DNA of 64,000 bases. Source: Janthinobacterium violaceinigrum. GTDB lineage: Bacteria > Pseudomonadota > Gammaproteobacteria > Burkholderiales > Burkholderiaceae_D. The notes beneath the pieces are model-generated. The model was not told the origin of the DNA and did not search any database. It was given only the letters and a program-made list of their open reading frames with translations. The translations under genes were made by a program, and so were the position numbers. Location: contig NZ_WFLI01000001.1 in assembly GCF_009208555.1 (NCBI RefSeq), positions 248,001 to 312,000 on the forward strand. Direction: 5' to 3'. This document shows positions 41,301 through 51,186 of the stretch, piece after piece (position 1 is the stretch's first letter; every line of letters starts with the position of its first letter).

Positions 41301-42755
41301 ATGGCAAATTTTTTCAATGAAATGACTGCAAATGACGTGGGTACGGACAGCAAGGTACGTGAACACTATCGTGAATTCAGCAACTGGCTGGAACAGCAAT
41401 CGCCCGAGACCATCGCCCGCAAGCGGGCCGAAGCCGACCTGACGTTCCGCCGGGTCGGCATCACGTTTGCCGTGTATGGCGACGATGCCGGCACGGAACG
41501 CCTGATACCGTTCGACACCATCCCCCGCATCATCCCCGCCGCCGAATGGGCGCAGATGCAGACAGGCCTGGTGCAAAGGGTGCAAGCCTTGAACATGTTC
41601 ATCCATGATATTTATCATGAGCAAAACATCATCAAGGCGGGCATCATTCCGGCCGAGCAAATCTACAAGAATGCCCAGTACCGCCCGGAAATGCAGGGTA
41701 TTTCCGTCGCTTCCGACATTTACGCCCACATCGCGGGCGTCGACATCGTGCGCGCGGGCCAGGGCGAATTCTATGTGCTGGAAGACAATCTACGGGTGCC
41801 GTCCGGCGTGTCCTACATGCTGGAAGACCGCAAGATGATGATGCGGTTGTTCCCGGAACTGTTCGCCCGCAACCGCATCGCGCCCGTCGACCATTATCCG
41901 GACATGCTGCTCGACAACCTGCGTTCCGTCGCCCCCATGGGCGTGGATGATCCGACAGTCGTCGTCATGACGCCCGGCATGTACAACTCCGCCTACTTCG
42001 AACACGCGTTCCTGGCCCAGCAGATGGGCGTGGAACTGGTCGAGGGCAAGGATCTGTTTGTCAACGACAACTCCGTGTACATGCGCACCACGCGGGGGCC
42101 CAAGCGCGTGGACGTGATCTACCGCAGGGTCGACGACGATTTCCTCGACCCGCTGGCCTTCCGCTCCGATTCCTCCCTGGGCGTGCCGGGCCTGCTGTCC
42201 GTCTATCGCGCGGGCCGGGTGACCCTGGCGAACGCCATCGGCACGGGCGTGGCCGACGACAAGTCCATTTACCCGTTCGTGCCCGACATGATCAAGTTCT
42301 ACCTGTCGCAGGAACCGATATTGAACAACGTGCCCACCTACCAATGCCGCAAACCGGCGGACCTGTCCTACGTGCTGGCGAATCTGCCGAAACTGGTCGT
42401 CAAGGAAGTGCATGGCGCGGGCGGCTACGGCATGCTGGTGGGACCCGCGTCCAGCCTGGCGCAGATCGAGGACTTCCGCCAGCGCCTGCTGGCCAATCCG
42501 GGCGGCTACATCGCCCAGCCGACACTCGCCCTGTCCGCCTGCCCCACATATGTGGACGCCGGCATTGCGCCGCGCCACATCGATCTGCGTCCGTTCGTGC
42601 TGTCCGGCAAGACGATTTCCATGGTGCCGGGCGGCCTGACCCGCGTGGCCCTCGGTGAAGGCTCGCTGGTGGTCAATTCCTCGCAAGGGGGCGGCACCAA
42701 GGATACCTGGGTACTGGAAGCCACATCCGCTTTTGCAGGAGAGAAAACATGCTGA
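41301..42755 (+). CDS. circularly permuted ATP-grasp protein of the Anbu cluster
   Basis: A 484-residue CP_ATPgrasp_2 (DUF404/DUF407-type) protein: FTFRRVGITFAVYG-like start (LTFRRVGITFAVYGDD), FYVLEDNLRVPSGVSYMLEDR, VVVMTPGMYNSAYFEHAFLA, KRVDVIYRRVDDDFLDPL, KLVVKEVHGAGGYGMLVGP and RHIDLRPFVLSG. ATP-grasp enzymes ligate amino acids or peptides with ATP. In this cluster the product is thought to be a peptide or peptide tag, not yet defined. AAGGGA precedes the ATG. It overlaps the alpha-E gene by seven bases. Confidence 0.9.
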   Translation: MANFFNEMTANDVGTDSKVREHYREFSNWLEQQSPETIARKRAEADLTFRRVGITFAVYGDDAGTERLIPFDTIPRIIPAAEWAQMQTGLVQRVQALNMFIHDIYHEQNIIKAGIIPAEQIYKNAQYRPEMQGISVASDIYAHIAGVDIVRAGQGEFYVLEDNLRVPSGVSYMLEDRKMMMRLFPELFARNRIAPVDHYPDMLLDNLRSVAPMGVDDPTVVVMTPGMYNSAYFEHAFLAQQMGVELVEGKDLFVNDNSVYMRTTRGPKRVDVIYRRVDDDFLDPLAFRSDSSLGVPGLLSVYRAGRVTLANAIGTGVADDKSIYPFVPDMIKFYLSQEPILNNVPTYQCRKPADLSYVLANLPKLVVKEVHGAGGYGMLVGPASSLAQIEDFRQRLLANPGGYIAQPTLALSACPTYVDAGIAPRHIDLRPFVLSGKTISMVPGGLTRVALGEGSLVVNSSQGGGTKDTWVLEATSAFAGEKTC

Positions 42756-43693
42756 GCCGCACTGCCGATCATTTGTTCTGGATGGCCCGCTATACGGAGC
42801 GGGCGGAAAACACGGCGCGCATGCTGGACGTCAACATGCAAACGTCGATGCTGCCCCAGTCCGAGCAGGACGCGGAACAGGGCTGGCGCGCCACCCTGGG
42901 TATTTCCGAGCTGCAAAGCGCGTACGACCACAAATACGGCCGCTTCCACACGCGCGACGTGCTCGACTTCATGGTACGCGACCCGAACAACCCGTCTTCC
43001 ATCCTGGCCTGCCTGACGGGCGCGCGCGAAAACGCCCGCGCCGTGCGGGGCACGTTGACGACGGAAGTGTGGGAAATCCAGAACGCCACCTGGCTCGACA
43101 TGCAGAAGCGCCTGAAAAGCAATCTGCTGGAAACGGACCCCAGCCAGTTCTTCGAATGGGTCAAGTACCGCTCGCATCTGTCGCGCGGGGTCACGTTGGG
43201 CACCATGCTCAAGGATGAAGCCATCCACTTCATCCGCCTGGGCACCTTCCTGGAACGGGCCGACAACACGGCGCGCATCCTCGACGTGAAGTTCCACGGC
43301 GCGCGCGACACGTCGAAAGACGTGGCCCAGCGCGATTTCTATTACTGGGCGGCCCTGCTGCGCTCCGTTTCCGGCTTCGAAATCTACCGCAAGGTCTACC
43401 GCGACGTGATCACGCCGGCACGGGTGGCGGAATTGCTGATGCTGCGCGGCGACATGCCACGGTCCCTGCTCGCCTGCATGGATGATGTGGTGGAAAATTT
43501 AAAACATATCCGCAACGACGTGTCGGCCGATACGGAGCGGTTTGCCGGCAAACTGCATGCGGAGCTGAAATTCGGCCATATCGACGACATCATGAAGGCG
43601 GGCTTGCACCATACCTTGACGGAATTTCTGGAAAATATCTACGACCTGGGCAACCGGGTCAGCCGCGACTTCCTCGTTCCCCTGGCGGCCTGA
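42749..43693 (+). CDS. alpha-E domain protein of the Anbu cluster
   Basis: A 314-residue, almost wholly helical protein of the alpha-E (DUF403) family: LSRTADHLFWMARYTERAENTARMLDVN at the start, HFIRLGTFLERADNTARILDVK in the middle. It always travels with circularly permuted ATP-grasp and transglutaminase genes and is thought to act with them; its chemistry is unknown. The start overlaps the ATP-grasp stop, and its own stop overlaps the next ATG (TGATG). Confidence 0.9.
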   Translation: MLSRTADHLFWMARYTERAENTARMLDVNMQTSMLPQSEQDAEQGWRATLGISELQSAYDHKYGRFHTRDVLDFMVRDPNNPSSILACLTGARENARAVRGTLTTEVWEIQNATWLDMQKRLKSNLLETDPSQFFEWVKYRSHLSRGVTLGTMLKDEAIHFIRLGTFLERADNTARILDVKFHGARDTSKDVAQRDFYYWAALLRSVSGFEIYRKVYRDVITPARVAELLMLRGDMPRSLLACMDDVVENLKHIRNDVSADTERFAGKLHAELKFGHIDDIMKAGLHHTLTEFLENIYDLGNRVSRDFLVPLAA

Positions 43694-44502
43694 TGCAGCT
43701 CACCATCCGCCACGAAACCCATTACGCCTACAGTGCGCCGCTGGCCTACACCATCCAGCAGCTGCACCTGACGCCGCGTATCGAGCCGCAGCAGCGGGCC
43801 CTGTCCTGGCATATCGCCACGCCAGGCCAGTGCCACGCCTACACGGATGCCTACGGCAACCTGTCGCACATGCTGACGATCAATGGCAGCCATCAATCCC
43901 TGAGCCTGGTGGCGCACGGCGTGGTGGAAACCATCTACCCGCACAAGGGACGGCTGAACCTGGTCGATACCCTGTCGCCGCTATTGTTTACCATGCCGAC
44001 ACCGCTGACCCAGGCCAATCCCGCCATCCTCGAGCTGACGGCCGCCAGCCTGCCGGACCGCCGGGTGACGGCGGGCACGGGCCATTTGCTGCGCCTGGCC
44101 GAGCACATCGTGGGCCACGTGGCGTATGAAAGCGGTGCCACCATGGTCACCACCACGGCCGCTGACGCGCTGGCCCTGGGACGCGGCGTGTGCCAGGACC
44201 ACGCCCATCTGTTCCTGGCCTGCTGCCACGCCTGGGGCATTCCCGCCCGCTACGTGTCCGGCTATATCGATCCGGGCACGACGGGCCATGCGGCCAGCCA
44301 CGCCTGGGTCGACGCGTGGGCGGAAGACACGGATTTCGTGGGCTGGGTCAGCATCGACGTCACGCACGCGCGGCTGATGACGGATGCGTATTGCCGCCTG
44401 GCCATCGGGCGCGACTACGATTCGGCCGCTCCCGTGCGCGGCGTGCGCCAGGGCGGCGGCACGGAAACCTTACGTGTCGACGTGCAGATCGTGCCCGTGT
44501 AA
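43693..44502 (+). CDS. transglutaminase-like cysteine protease of the Anbu cluster
   Basis: A 269-residue protein with an N-terminal beta domain (MQLTIRHETHYAYSAPLAYTIQQLHLTPR) and a transglutaminase-fold catalytic domain. The catalytic triad is complete: Cys167 in GRGVCQDHAH, His203 in ASHAWVDAW and Asp222 in SIDVTH. Such enzymes most likely hydrolyse or transfer peptides. It is translationally coupled to the alpha-E gene. Confidence 0.9.
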   Translation: MQLTIRHETHYAYSAPLAYTIQQLHLTPRIEPQQRALSWHIATPGQCHAYTDAYGNLSHMLTINGSHQSLSLVAHGVVETIYPHKGRLNLVDTLSPLLFTMPTPLTQANPAILELTAASLPDRRVTAGTGHLLRLAEHIVGHVAYESGATMVTTTAADALALGRGVCQDHAHLFLACCHAWGIPARYVSGYIDPGTTGHAASHAWVDAWAEDTDFVGWVSIDVTHARLMTDAYCRLAIGRDYDSAAPVRGVRQGGGTETLRVDVQIVPV

Positions 44503-44593
44503 ACGGGCAGGAATGAGGCTGGCCGGGCCTTGCCAGCAGGTGGCGCGGTCCGGCTGGTGTAGAATGCTACCCCTTTTGACTTGATTTACGACG

Positions 44594-45472
44594 ATGACTT
44601 ATTGCATAGGCATGCGCCTGAACGAAGGCCTGGTCTTCCTGTCCGACTCCCGCACCAACGCCGGCGTGGACCAGGTGGGCACCTTCCGCAAGATGAGCGT
44701 GTTCGAAAACCCGGGCGACCGCATGCTGGTCCTGATGACGGCAGGCAATTTGTCGATCTCGCAGGCGATCCGCCAGATCGTGTCCGAACACGTGGATGCC
44801 GATGGCCGCAGCATCTGGAACGTGGCCAGCATGTACGATGCGGCCCGTATCGTGGGCGAAGCCGTGCGCACCGTGCACTTGCGCGAAGCGAAGGCGCTGG
44901 CCGACTGCGGCATCGATTTCAATGTCAGCATCATTTTAGGGGGCCAGATAGGGGCCGAGCGCTGCCGCTTGTTCCAGGTGTATTCGGCCGGCAATTTCAT
45001 CGAATCGCACGATGAAAACACGTATTTCCAGATCGGCGAAGCCAAGTACGGCAAACCGATCATCGATAGGGTCATCAACCCGTTCACGCGCCTGGACGAA
45101 GCGGCCAAGTGCGCGCTGATCTCCATGGACTCCACCCTGCGCTCGAATATTTCCGTCGGCTTGCCGCTCGATTTGCTCGTCTACGAGACGGGCAGCCTGG
45201 CCGTCACGCGCTTCGTCACCATCGATGAAAAAAACCAGTACTTCCGCATGATCCGCGACACATGGGGCGAGCAATTGAAACATGTGTTTGAAGGTATCGT
45301 CGATCCCGTGTGGAATGCGGCGCCGGAAACGACCATGAACGTGTTGTCGTCCGCCAACATGCACAGCAAGCCCGTGCGCGTGGCCATCCCCGAACACGTG
45401 AGCCGCGGCGGCTTGACGGTGGCGCCCCTGCAATCGTTGGCGCAGCAGTTCAGCGACGACAAGCAGCATTGA
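44594..45472 (+). CDS. anbu: Anbu, proteasome-related peptidase
   Basis: A 292-residue Ntn-hydrolase of the bacterial proteasome-homologue (Anbu) family. The nucleophile is Thr2 directly after Met1 (MTYCIGMRLNEGLVFLSDSRTNAG), so removal of Met exposes it; the Lys of FRKMSVF and the Asp of DSRTN are in the proteasome positions. Anbu forms open helical or ring-like assemblies and is genetically tied to ATP-grasp, alpha-E and transglutaminase genes, as here. The 91-base gap before it may hold its own promoter. Confidence 0.92.
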   Translation: MTYCIGMRLNEGLVFLSDSRTNAGVDQVGTFRKMSVFENPGDRMLVLMTAGNLSISQAIRQIVSEHVDADGRSIWNVASMYDAARIVGEAVRTVHLREAKALADCGIDFNVSIILGGQIGAERCRLFQVYSAGNFIESHDENTYFQIGEAKYGKPIIDRVINPFTRLDEAAKCALISMDSTLRSNISVGLPLDLLVYETGSLAVTRFVTIDEKNQYFRMIRDTWGEQLKHVFEGIVDPVWNAAPETTMNVLSSANMHSKPVRVAIPEHVSRGGLTVAPLQSLAQQFSDDKQH

Positions 45473-45580
45473 CCGTTGACAGGCCCGCTGCGCGGGATGC
45501 TGGACAAGTCGCTTTCCGCGTGCTTTTATGGCAATATGGGTTGACATTCAATCCAGATTGACCTGAAAGGCAGGTGGCGC

Positions 45581-46933
45581 ATGGACTTGATCACTTCCGC
45601 CGTCGTGGCAGCCATCGAACACGGCGCGCCCGGCCATGCGCCGCAAGCCGTCGCCAGCCATTTTCAACGGCTCAAGCTGGCCATCGCCAAGTTCGACGGC
45701 GCCGCCGCCATCCTGGCCGCCATCGCCGCGCTGGAAGCGGCGCCCGCCGATCCCCAGCGGCAACTGGCCCTGTCGGCCGCCCTGGCCGCGGCAAACGTGC
45801 CGGACGACATGGAAACCCTGTTTGCCGCGCAAGGCTTGCTCGATGCGCTGCAGCGGCCTGTTACCCCGCTACCCGACGTGGAAGCCGTGCCCGCGCCAGC
45901 CGATAAAGGCACCGTCGTGTCGAACTACGCCGTGGTGAAAGTGTATTTCGCCACGGATCGCCAGCGCGACGTGGGCAAGCCTGCGGCCCAGCGCTTCAGC
46001 GGCGAACGCAGCATCACGGGCGGCAATGGCAACGGCGACGGGCCGCTCAGCTATGGCAGCTGCGACATCAGCATCCCCCGCGACCACCGCATGGGCCAGC
46101 TGGAATCGCCATCGCTGTGGCGCCTGGAATTTCGCGACGATCCGGCCAAGCACGTGGTGCTGCTCGACGCCGAGGTACAGGATCACGATAATTTCTTTGC
46201 GGCATTAAGAACCCAGGTCCGCGCCTCGGCCGGCAAGAGCGCATTTGTCTTCGTGCACGGCTACAACGTGAGTTTCGAGGATGCGGCGCGGCGCACGGGA
46301 CAGATGGCCTACGACCTGGGCTTCGACGGCGCGCCCGCGTTCTACAGCTGGCCGTCGCGCGGCGACATCGCCGGCTACACCATCGATGAAAACAATATCG
46401 AGTGGAGCACGCCCCACATCACGGCCTTCCTGGCCGACTTTCTCGCCAGCACGGACGCGGCGCAAGTGTACCTGGTGGGCCACAGCATGGGCAGCCGCGG
46501 GCTGACGCGGGCCGTGGCCGACTTGCTGGCCGCGCAGCCGCAGCTGGCGCAAAAGATCACGGAGCTCATCCTGTCCGCGCCCGATATCGACGCCGCCGTC
46601 TTCCGGCACGATATCGCACCGAAACTGGCCGGCGCGCGCAATCCCGTGACCCTGTATGCCTCGTCGCAAGACCTGGCCCTGGCCGCGTCGAAAGCCGTGC
46701 ACGGCTACCCGCGCGCGGGCGACAGCGGCGCTGGCATGCTGATCGTGGCAGGTGTGGAAACCATCGACGCCACGGGCGTGGACACGAGCTTCATGAAGCA
46801 TTCGTACTTCGCGGACCAGCGCTCCGCCCTGTCCGACATGTTCTACCTGATACGCAACCAGACGCGCGCCGACCAGCGCTTTCTCGACCCCGTCGATACG
46901 GTGGCCGGCCGCTATTGGACGTTCAAACCATGA
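45581..46933 (+). CDS. DUF900-type alpha/beta hydrolase
   Basis: A 450-residue cytoplasmic protein. The first 110 residues are an Ala-rich helical region; the rest is a DUF900 hydrolase: VKVYFATDRQRD, SYGSCDISIPRDHRMGQLESPS, SAFVFVHGYNVSFEDAARRTGQMAYDLGF, FYSWPSRGDIAGYTIDENNIEWS and the elbow LVGHSMGSRGL. The closing His is in FMKHSYFAD. It lies downstream of Anbu with its own leader. Substrate unknown. Confidence 0.85.
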   Translation: MDLITSAVVAAIEHGAPGHAPQAVASHFQRLKLAIAKFDGAAAILAAIAALEAAPADPQRQLALSAALAAANVPDDMETLFAAQGLLDALQRPVTPLPDVEAVPAPADKGTVVSNYAVVKVYFATDRQRDVGKPAAQRFSGERSITGGNGNGDGPLSYGSCDISIPRDHRMGQLESPSLWRLEFRDDPAKHVVLLDAEVQDHDNFFAALRTQVRASAGKSAFVFVHGYNVSFEDAARRTGQMAYDLGFDGAPAFYSWPSRGDIAGYTIDENNIEWSTPHITAFLADFLASTDAAQVYLVGHSMGSRGLTRAVADLLAAQPQLAQKITELILSAPDIDAAVFRHDIAPKLAGARNPVTLYASSQDLALAASKAVHGYPRAGDSGAGMLIVAGVETIDATGVDTSFMKHSYFADQRSALSDMFYLIRNQTRADQRFLDPVDTVAGRYWTFKP

Positions 46934-47036
46934 CGCCGTTTCATACGGTGCGGCCCGCATGCTAAGATACGGCCCATAGGGTGGCAACGGGCACGGCGAT
47001 GACGCCGCCAGCCGATCCCCCGCAAGCAGGCCTATC

Positions 47037-47462
47037 ATGTTGACATCATCTTCTACACCGCAAGCCGAATCGCTGATCCGCAACACCAACGCCCGCGTCA
47101 CCAAGACGCGTGTGAAGGTGCTCGACTTTTTAATGGCGCAAAGCCGTTCGCTGACCCACCATGAAATCCAGCAGGCGCTGTCGCAGGACAGCGATATCGA
47201 TTCCGTCACCCTGTACCGGGTGCTGGAATGGCTGACGGAAAATGAACTGGTGCACCGCATCGCGGGTGCCGACCAAGTGTGGCGCTTCAGCGCGGGCGCG
47301 GGCCACCAGGCGCACGAGCACGCGCACTTCCAGTGCACCAAGTGCGCAAACGTCACCTGTTTCAATGAAGTCAAGCTGCCGCCACCCGTGCTCTTGCCGG
47401 AAGGCTTCAGCGGCGGCGAAGTCGATTACCTGATCAAGGGCCTGTGCCCCCGCTGCAAGTAA
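47037..47462 (+). CDS. Fur-family repressor, probably Zur-like
   Basis: A 141-residue Fur-type regulator: winged helix (VTKTRVKVLDFLMAQSRSLTHHEIQQAL, DSVTLYRVLEWLTENELVHR), then a His-rich loop (His90, 93, 95, 97) and two structural zinc pairs, CTKC (100-103) and CPRC (137-140). Fur, Zur and PerR cannot be separated by eye, but the nearby metal transporter, two COG0523 proteins and Zur-box-like control region favour zinc. It converges on a GNAT gene. Confidence 0.82.
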   Translation: MLTSSSTPQAESLIRNTNARVTKTRVKVLDFLMAQSRSLTHHEIQQALSQDSDIDSVTLYRVLEWLTENELVHRIAGADQVWRFSAGAGHQAHEHAHFQCTKCANVTCFNEVKLPPPVLLPEGFSGGEVDYLIKGLCPRCK

Positions 47463-47487
47463 TTTACATAGACATCGCCTGACGACG

Positions 47488-48006
47488 TCACTTGAGCAGC
47501 AAGGCCAGGTGATGCTCGTCATAGAACAGCTCGCCCACGCGCATCGAACGCGGTTCCGTGCCATACGCGATAAATCCCAGCGATTCATACAGGCGCAAGG
47601 CAGCATTGTTTTCCGCATTCACGCTCAAGTGCACCTGCATGACGGCAGGGTCCGCCTCGGCCTGTTCGATGCAGGCGTTGACGAGACGCCGCGCCACGCC
47701 CTTGCCCCGCTGCGCCACATCGACGAACACGCCCCACAGCAAGGCCTTGTGCCACAGCTGGCGCAGCGGTTCGCGCCGCAGCCCCGCAAACCCCACGAGA
47801 CGCTCGCCGTCGAAGGCGCCAAACGCCCGCTGCAGGACGCCGCCGGCGATGCGCTGCGCGTGTTCTTCCCGCGTGCGCGCCAGCTCATCCTCGCGCGACG
47901 AGGAAAACGAACTGGGCGAATCGAGAATGGCGCGCAGGCGCAGCGCGCAAAAGGCGGCGGTATCTGCTGGCGTCAGCAGGCGGATGACGATATCGGCTGG
48001 GGGCAT
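47488..48006 (-). CDS. GNAT-family N-acetyltransferase
   Basis: A 172-residue acetyltransferase: IRLLTPADTAAFCALRLRAI at the start, LLWGVFVDVAQRGKGVARRLVNACIEQAEADPAVMQVHLSVNAENNAALRLYESLGFIAYG as the acetyl-CoA and core region, ending in DEHHLALLL. The start is the ATG at 48006, within 45 bases of the NiCoT-like stop on the same strand, so it may be the last gene of the metal operon. Substrate unknown. Confidence 0.85.
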   Translation of the reverse strand: MPPADIVIRLLTPADTAAFCALRLRAILDSPSSFSSSREDELARTREEHAQRIAGGVLQRAFGAFDGERLVGFAGLRREPLRQLWHKALLWGVFVDVAQRGKGVARRLVNACIEQAEADPAVMQVHLSVNAENNAALRLYESLGFIAYGTEPRSMRVGELFYDEHHLALLLK

Positions 48007-48050
48007 GGTGGAATCCGGCAGTTTTTTTCCATTATACCCACGCCCCCGTC

Positions 48051-48839
48051 TCAGGCACGCACGCGGCGCAAGCCCAGCAAGGTCCAGCCATACAGGGCCG
48101 CCATCAGCAGCACCATGGCCGCACCGAGCGCCGCCATCCAGCTTTCCGGCAGCGACCACGCGGGGTCCAGCTTGCCCGCAGCCATGCAGGCGGCCATGGC
48201 CACGCAGATGGCGACGATGGGCCAGCCCAGGCGGCGGCGGAATGCGCGCACGATCTCGATTTTGCCGGTGCGCATGACTTTCGCCGTGACCCAGCCATCG
48301 AAGGTATCGGTCACGCCCATGCCCACGGCAAACACCAGCCCCGTCAGCATGGCCGGCCCCATGCCGCCCAGCGCCACGGCCGCGTAGCCCCAGGCGGCCG
48401 CCTGCAGGGCCGTGTCGAACACCAGCGCGAACAGCATGCCGACGAGGATGGCGCCCAGCGGCCCGGAAGCGCCCTGCAGCCAGCGCGGCAGCAGCCGGCC
48501 GCGTACTTCGGCCAGCTGCGCGCCGGCCAGCAAGCTGCGCGCATTCAGGGCCGCAATCAGCAGCAGCAAGGCGATGGGCAGCCATTCCAGCCAGCCGAAC
48601 ACGGCCTCGGATGGCGTGAATTGCGCCGACGCCAGGGCGGCCACGGCCACGATGGCCAGCACGCAGATGCCATGTCCCAGCGCAAACAGCGCGCCCATCC
48701 ACGGCGTCCAGCGCGGATGGGCGGCCTGGCTGCGCAGGGTCAGGCCGTCGACGGCGGCCAGGTGGTCCGGTTCCAGCCCATGCCGCATGCCGAGCAGAAA
48801 AATCAGCGCCAGGGCGGGCAAGCCCGCTTCCACGCTCAT
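48051..48839 (-). CDS. NiCoT/NicO-like metal transporter
   Basis: A 262-residue inner-membrane protein with about seven helices. Near the start is LIFLLGMRHGLEPDHLAAVDGLT, which contains the HX4DH motif (His20, Asp25, His26) that defines metal entry in nickel/cobalt permeases; GMGVTDTFDGWV is in the second half. In this setting, downstream of and overlapping (ATGA) a COG0523 GTPase gene, it may carry zinc, nickel or cobalt. Direction and metal are inference. Confidence 0.78.
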   Translation of the reverse strand: MSVEAGLPALALIFLLGMRHGLEPDHLAAVDGLTLRSQAAHPRWTPWMGALFALGHGICVLAIVAVAALASAQFTPSEAVFGWLEWLPIALLLLIAALNARSLLAGAQLAEVRGRLLPRWLQGASGPLGAILVGMLFALVFDTALQAAAWGYAAVALGGMGPAMLTGLVFAVGMGVTDTFDGWVTAKVMRTGKIEIVRAFRRRLGWPIVAICVAMAACMAAGKLDPAWSLPESWMAALGAAMVLLMAALYGWTLLGLRRVRA

Positions 48840-49840
48840 GCCGCCACCTCGACCGGGCTGTCCGCCTTGGCCACGCAGCGGTCCAGGCCCCGGATCAGCA
48901 TATCCTGCGGCAAGTCGCGGCCGATGAAGATGATCTTGCTGGCCCGCGTCTCGCCGTCGCGCCACGGCGCGCCCAGTTCCGAGCCCATCAGCATGTGCAC
49001 GCCCTGGAAGACGGCCCGGCACGGCACGTCGGCCACGTACAGGATACCCTTGTAGCGCATCAGCTGGGTACCGAACAGCTGCACCACGGCATCGAGAAAA
49101 TTCTCCACCTGCAGCAGATCTAGGGGTTGGGACTGGTGGTAGACGAACGATTGCACGCCGTCGCCATGGCGGTGGCCCAGTTCCCCCAGGAAATCCGGCT
49201 CCAGCTCGACGATGGCGTTCAGATTGAAACCGCGGATGTTCAGGATGTCGCGCAAGGGCACGTTGCCAAAGCGCACCTTCTGTATGCTGGCGCGGCCATT
49301 GATGGCGACCAGCCGCTGGCGCAGCGCGGCCAGCGCATCCTTGTCGACCAGGTCCGTCTTCGACAGCAGGATGCGGTCGGCAAAGCCCACCTGTTCCTGC
49401 GCTTCCTTGTGCGCCGTCAGTTGCTGCTGCGCGTGGCGCGCATCGACCACCGTCAGGATGGCGTCGAGCATGTAGAACTCGCTGACGGACGGCTCCGCAA
49501 AGAAGGTTTGCGCCACGGGGCCGGGCGCGGCCAGGCCCGTCGTTTCGATGATCACGTGGTCGAAGGCGATTGCCCCGGTTTCGCGCCTCGCGTGCAGCTC
49601 GCCCAGGATGCGGATCAGGTCGCCGCGCACGCTGCAACAGATGCAGCCATTGTTCATTTCCACGATCTGCTCGTCGCTGTCCTGCACCAGCAAGCCATGG
49701 TCGATGCTTTCGGCGGCGAATTCGTTTTCAATCACGGCAATGCGCACGCCGTGATCGCCCTGCAATATACGCTTGAGCAAGGTGGTTTTCCCGCTGCCGA
49801 GAAAACCCGTGATGATGGTAACGGGGATCAGTTCTGTCAT
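48836..49840 (-). CDS. COG0523/CobW-family GTPase (metallochaperone), first copy
   Basis: A 334-residue G3E GTPase. Walker A is GFLGSGKTT (12-20); the metal-binding CxCC motif is CICC (66-69); Walker B-like IETTGLAAPGP and the SKTDL guanine motif follow; the C-terminal CobW_C domain carries RYKGILYVAD and IIFIGRDLP. The family delivers zinc or other metals to target proteins with GTP. It overlaps the NiCoT-like gene and is followed upstream by a second COG0523 gene 19 bases away. Confidence 0.88.
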   Translation of the reverse strand: MTELIPVTIITGFLGSGKTTLLKRILQGDHGVRIAVIENEFAAESIDHGLLVQDSDEQIVEMNNGCICCSVRGDLIRILGELHARRETGAIAFDHVIIETTGLAAPGPVAQTFFAEPSVSEFYMLDAILTVVDARHAQQQLTAHKEAQEQVGFADRILLSKTDLVDKDALAALRQRLVAINGRASIQKVRFGNVPLRDILNIRGFNLNAIVELEPDFLGELGHRHGDGVQSFVYHQSQPLDLLQVENFLDAVVQLFGTQLMRYKGILYVADVPCRAVFQGVHMLMGSELGAPWRDGETRASKIIFIGRDLPQDMLIRGLDRCVAKADSPVEVAA

Positions 49841-49859
49841 ATTGCTTTCCTATCGGTGG

Positions 49860-51086
49860 TTAATCTTCCAGTTCTTCCATGCGTTGCCACTGGGGAAACG
49901 GGTCGGGCAGCTTGCGCCAGGCGGCCATGCCCTGGCGCGTTTCCGTGGTGTTGAGTTGGCATTTCTTCAAGTCCGCCTCGATGGCGGCCTGGTCCATGTC
50001 CTGGCCGATGAAGACGATTTCCTGGTAGCGGTCGCCATATGGCTCGTTCCAGCCCGCCTTCATTTCCGCCAGCGAAGCCGCATCCGTGGGCCAGCGCTCT
50101 TTCGGCACGGACGCCCACCACAGGCCCACGGGTTCGATATTCATCAGCTTGCCCGCGCCGGACAGGCTGGCCACCCACTCGGGGCGGCTGGCCAGCCAGA
50201 AATATCCCTTGCTGCGCACCACGCCGGGTATCGGCTGGGCAATGTAATCGTGCAGGCGCTGCGCGTGGAACGGTTCTTTCGACCGGTAGACGAAGCTGCC
50301 GATGCCATACGTTTCCGTTTCCGGCGTGTGCACGCCCGCCAGTTCCTGGGCCCAGCCCGGCATGCTGGCCGCCTGTTCCAGGTTGAACAGATTCGTGCCC
50401 AGGATGGCGTCCAGCGGCACGACGGACTGGTTCGTCTCGATGATGCGCGCGCCGGGATTCAAGGCCTTGATGACGGCCAGCACGCGCAGGCGATGGGCCG
50501 CGTCGACCATGTCCACCTTGTTGAGGACGATGACATTGGCAAATTCGATCTGTTCCGTGAGTAAATTGGCCAGCTGGCGGTCGTCGCCCTCGCCCGCCGT
50601 TTCGCCCCGCTGCTCGAGGCTGTCTTCGCTGTGGAAATCGTCGAGCAGGTTGGCGCAGTCGACCACGGTGACCATGCAGTCGATGCGTGCCACGTCATTC
50701 AGGCTGTCGCCATGCTCATCCTCGAAGTCGAAGGTGGCGGCCACGGGCATCGGTTCGCCCACGCCCGTCGATTCGATCAGCAGGTAGTCGAAACGGTCTT
50801 CCGCGGCCAGGCGCCGCACTTCCTGCAACAGATCGTCGCGCAGGGTGCAGCAGATGCAGCCGTTGGACATTTCCACCAGTTTTTCTTCCGTGCGCGACAG
50901 GGCCGCACCGGCCGCCTCGGCGCTGTCCTGCACCAGCGAGGCGTCGATATTGACCTCGCTCATGTCGTTGACGATGACGGCCACGCGCTTGCCTTCGCGG
51001 TTGCGCAGTATGTGGTTGAGCAAGGTGGTCTTGCCGGCGCCGAGAAAGCCGGACAGGACGGTGACGGGGAGTTTGCGCTGGGTCAT
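49860..51086 (-). CDS. COG0523/CobW-family GTPase (ZigA/ZagA-like), second copy
   Basis: A 408-residue G3E GTPase. Walker A is GFLGAGKTT (13-21), CxCC is CICC (77-80), with [13 protein letters not shown] and LNKVDMVD. Its long C-terminal domain ([38 protein letters not shown]) is that of the zinc-starvation ZigA/ZagA-type members, which are Zur-regulated in other bacteria. The ATG at 51086 puts the P-loop at the usual position; the frame runs on upstream only because of repeats. It is divergent from the ABC exporter. Confidence 0.88.
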   Translation of the reverse strand: MTQRKLPVTVLSGFLGAGKTTLLNHILRNREGKRVAVIVNDMSEVNIDASLVQDSAEAAGAALSRTEEKLVEMSNGCICCTLRDDLLQEVRRLAAEDRFDYLLIESTGVGEPMPVAATFDFEDEHGDSLNDVARIDCMVTVVDCANLLDDFHSEDSLEQRGETAGEGDDRQLANLLTEQIEFANVIVLNKVDMVDAAHRLRVLAVIKALNPGARIIETNQSVVPLDAILGTNLFNLEQAASMPGWAQELAGVHTPETETYGIGSFVYRSKEPFHAQRLHDYIAQPIPGVVRSKGYFWLASRPEWVASLSGAGKLMNIEPVGLWWASVPKERWPTDAASLAEMKAGWNEPYGDRYQEIVFIGQDMDQAAIEADLKKCQLNTTETRQGMAAWRKLPDPFPQWQRMEELED

Positions 51087-51127
51087 GAGTATCTTTCGGA
51101 TGGGGACGATGAAGGTTGACAAATAGG

Positions 51128-51174
51128 GTGGCAGATGCGGTTGCAAATGCGCTGGCAAATACGGCGGCAATGCG
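51128..51174. repeat. 12-bp tandem repeats in the zinc divergon
   Basis: Four degenerate units in tandem: GTGGCAGATGCG, GTTGCAAATGCG, CTGGCAAATACG and GCGGCAATGCG (the last is 11 bases). They lie between the second COG0523 gene and the Zur-box-like element. Confidence 0.7.
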
Positions 51175-51186
51175 CGGCGGATTTTT

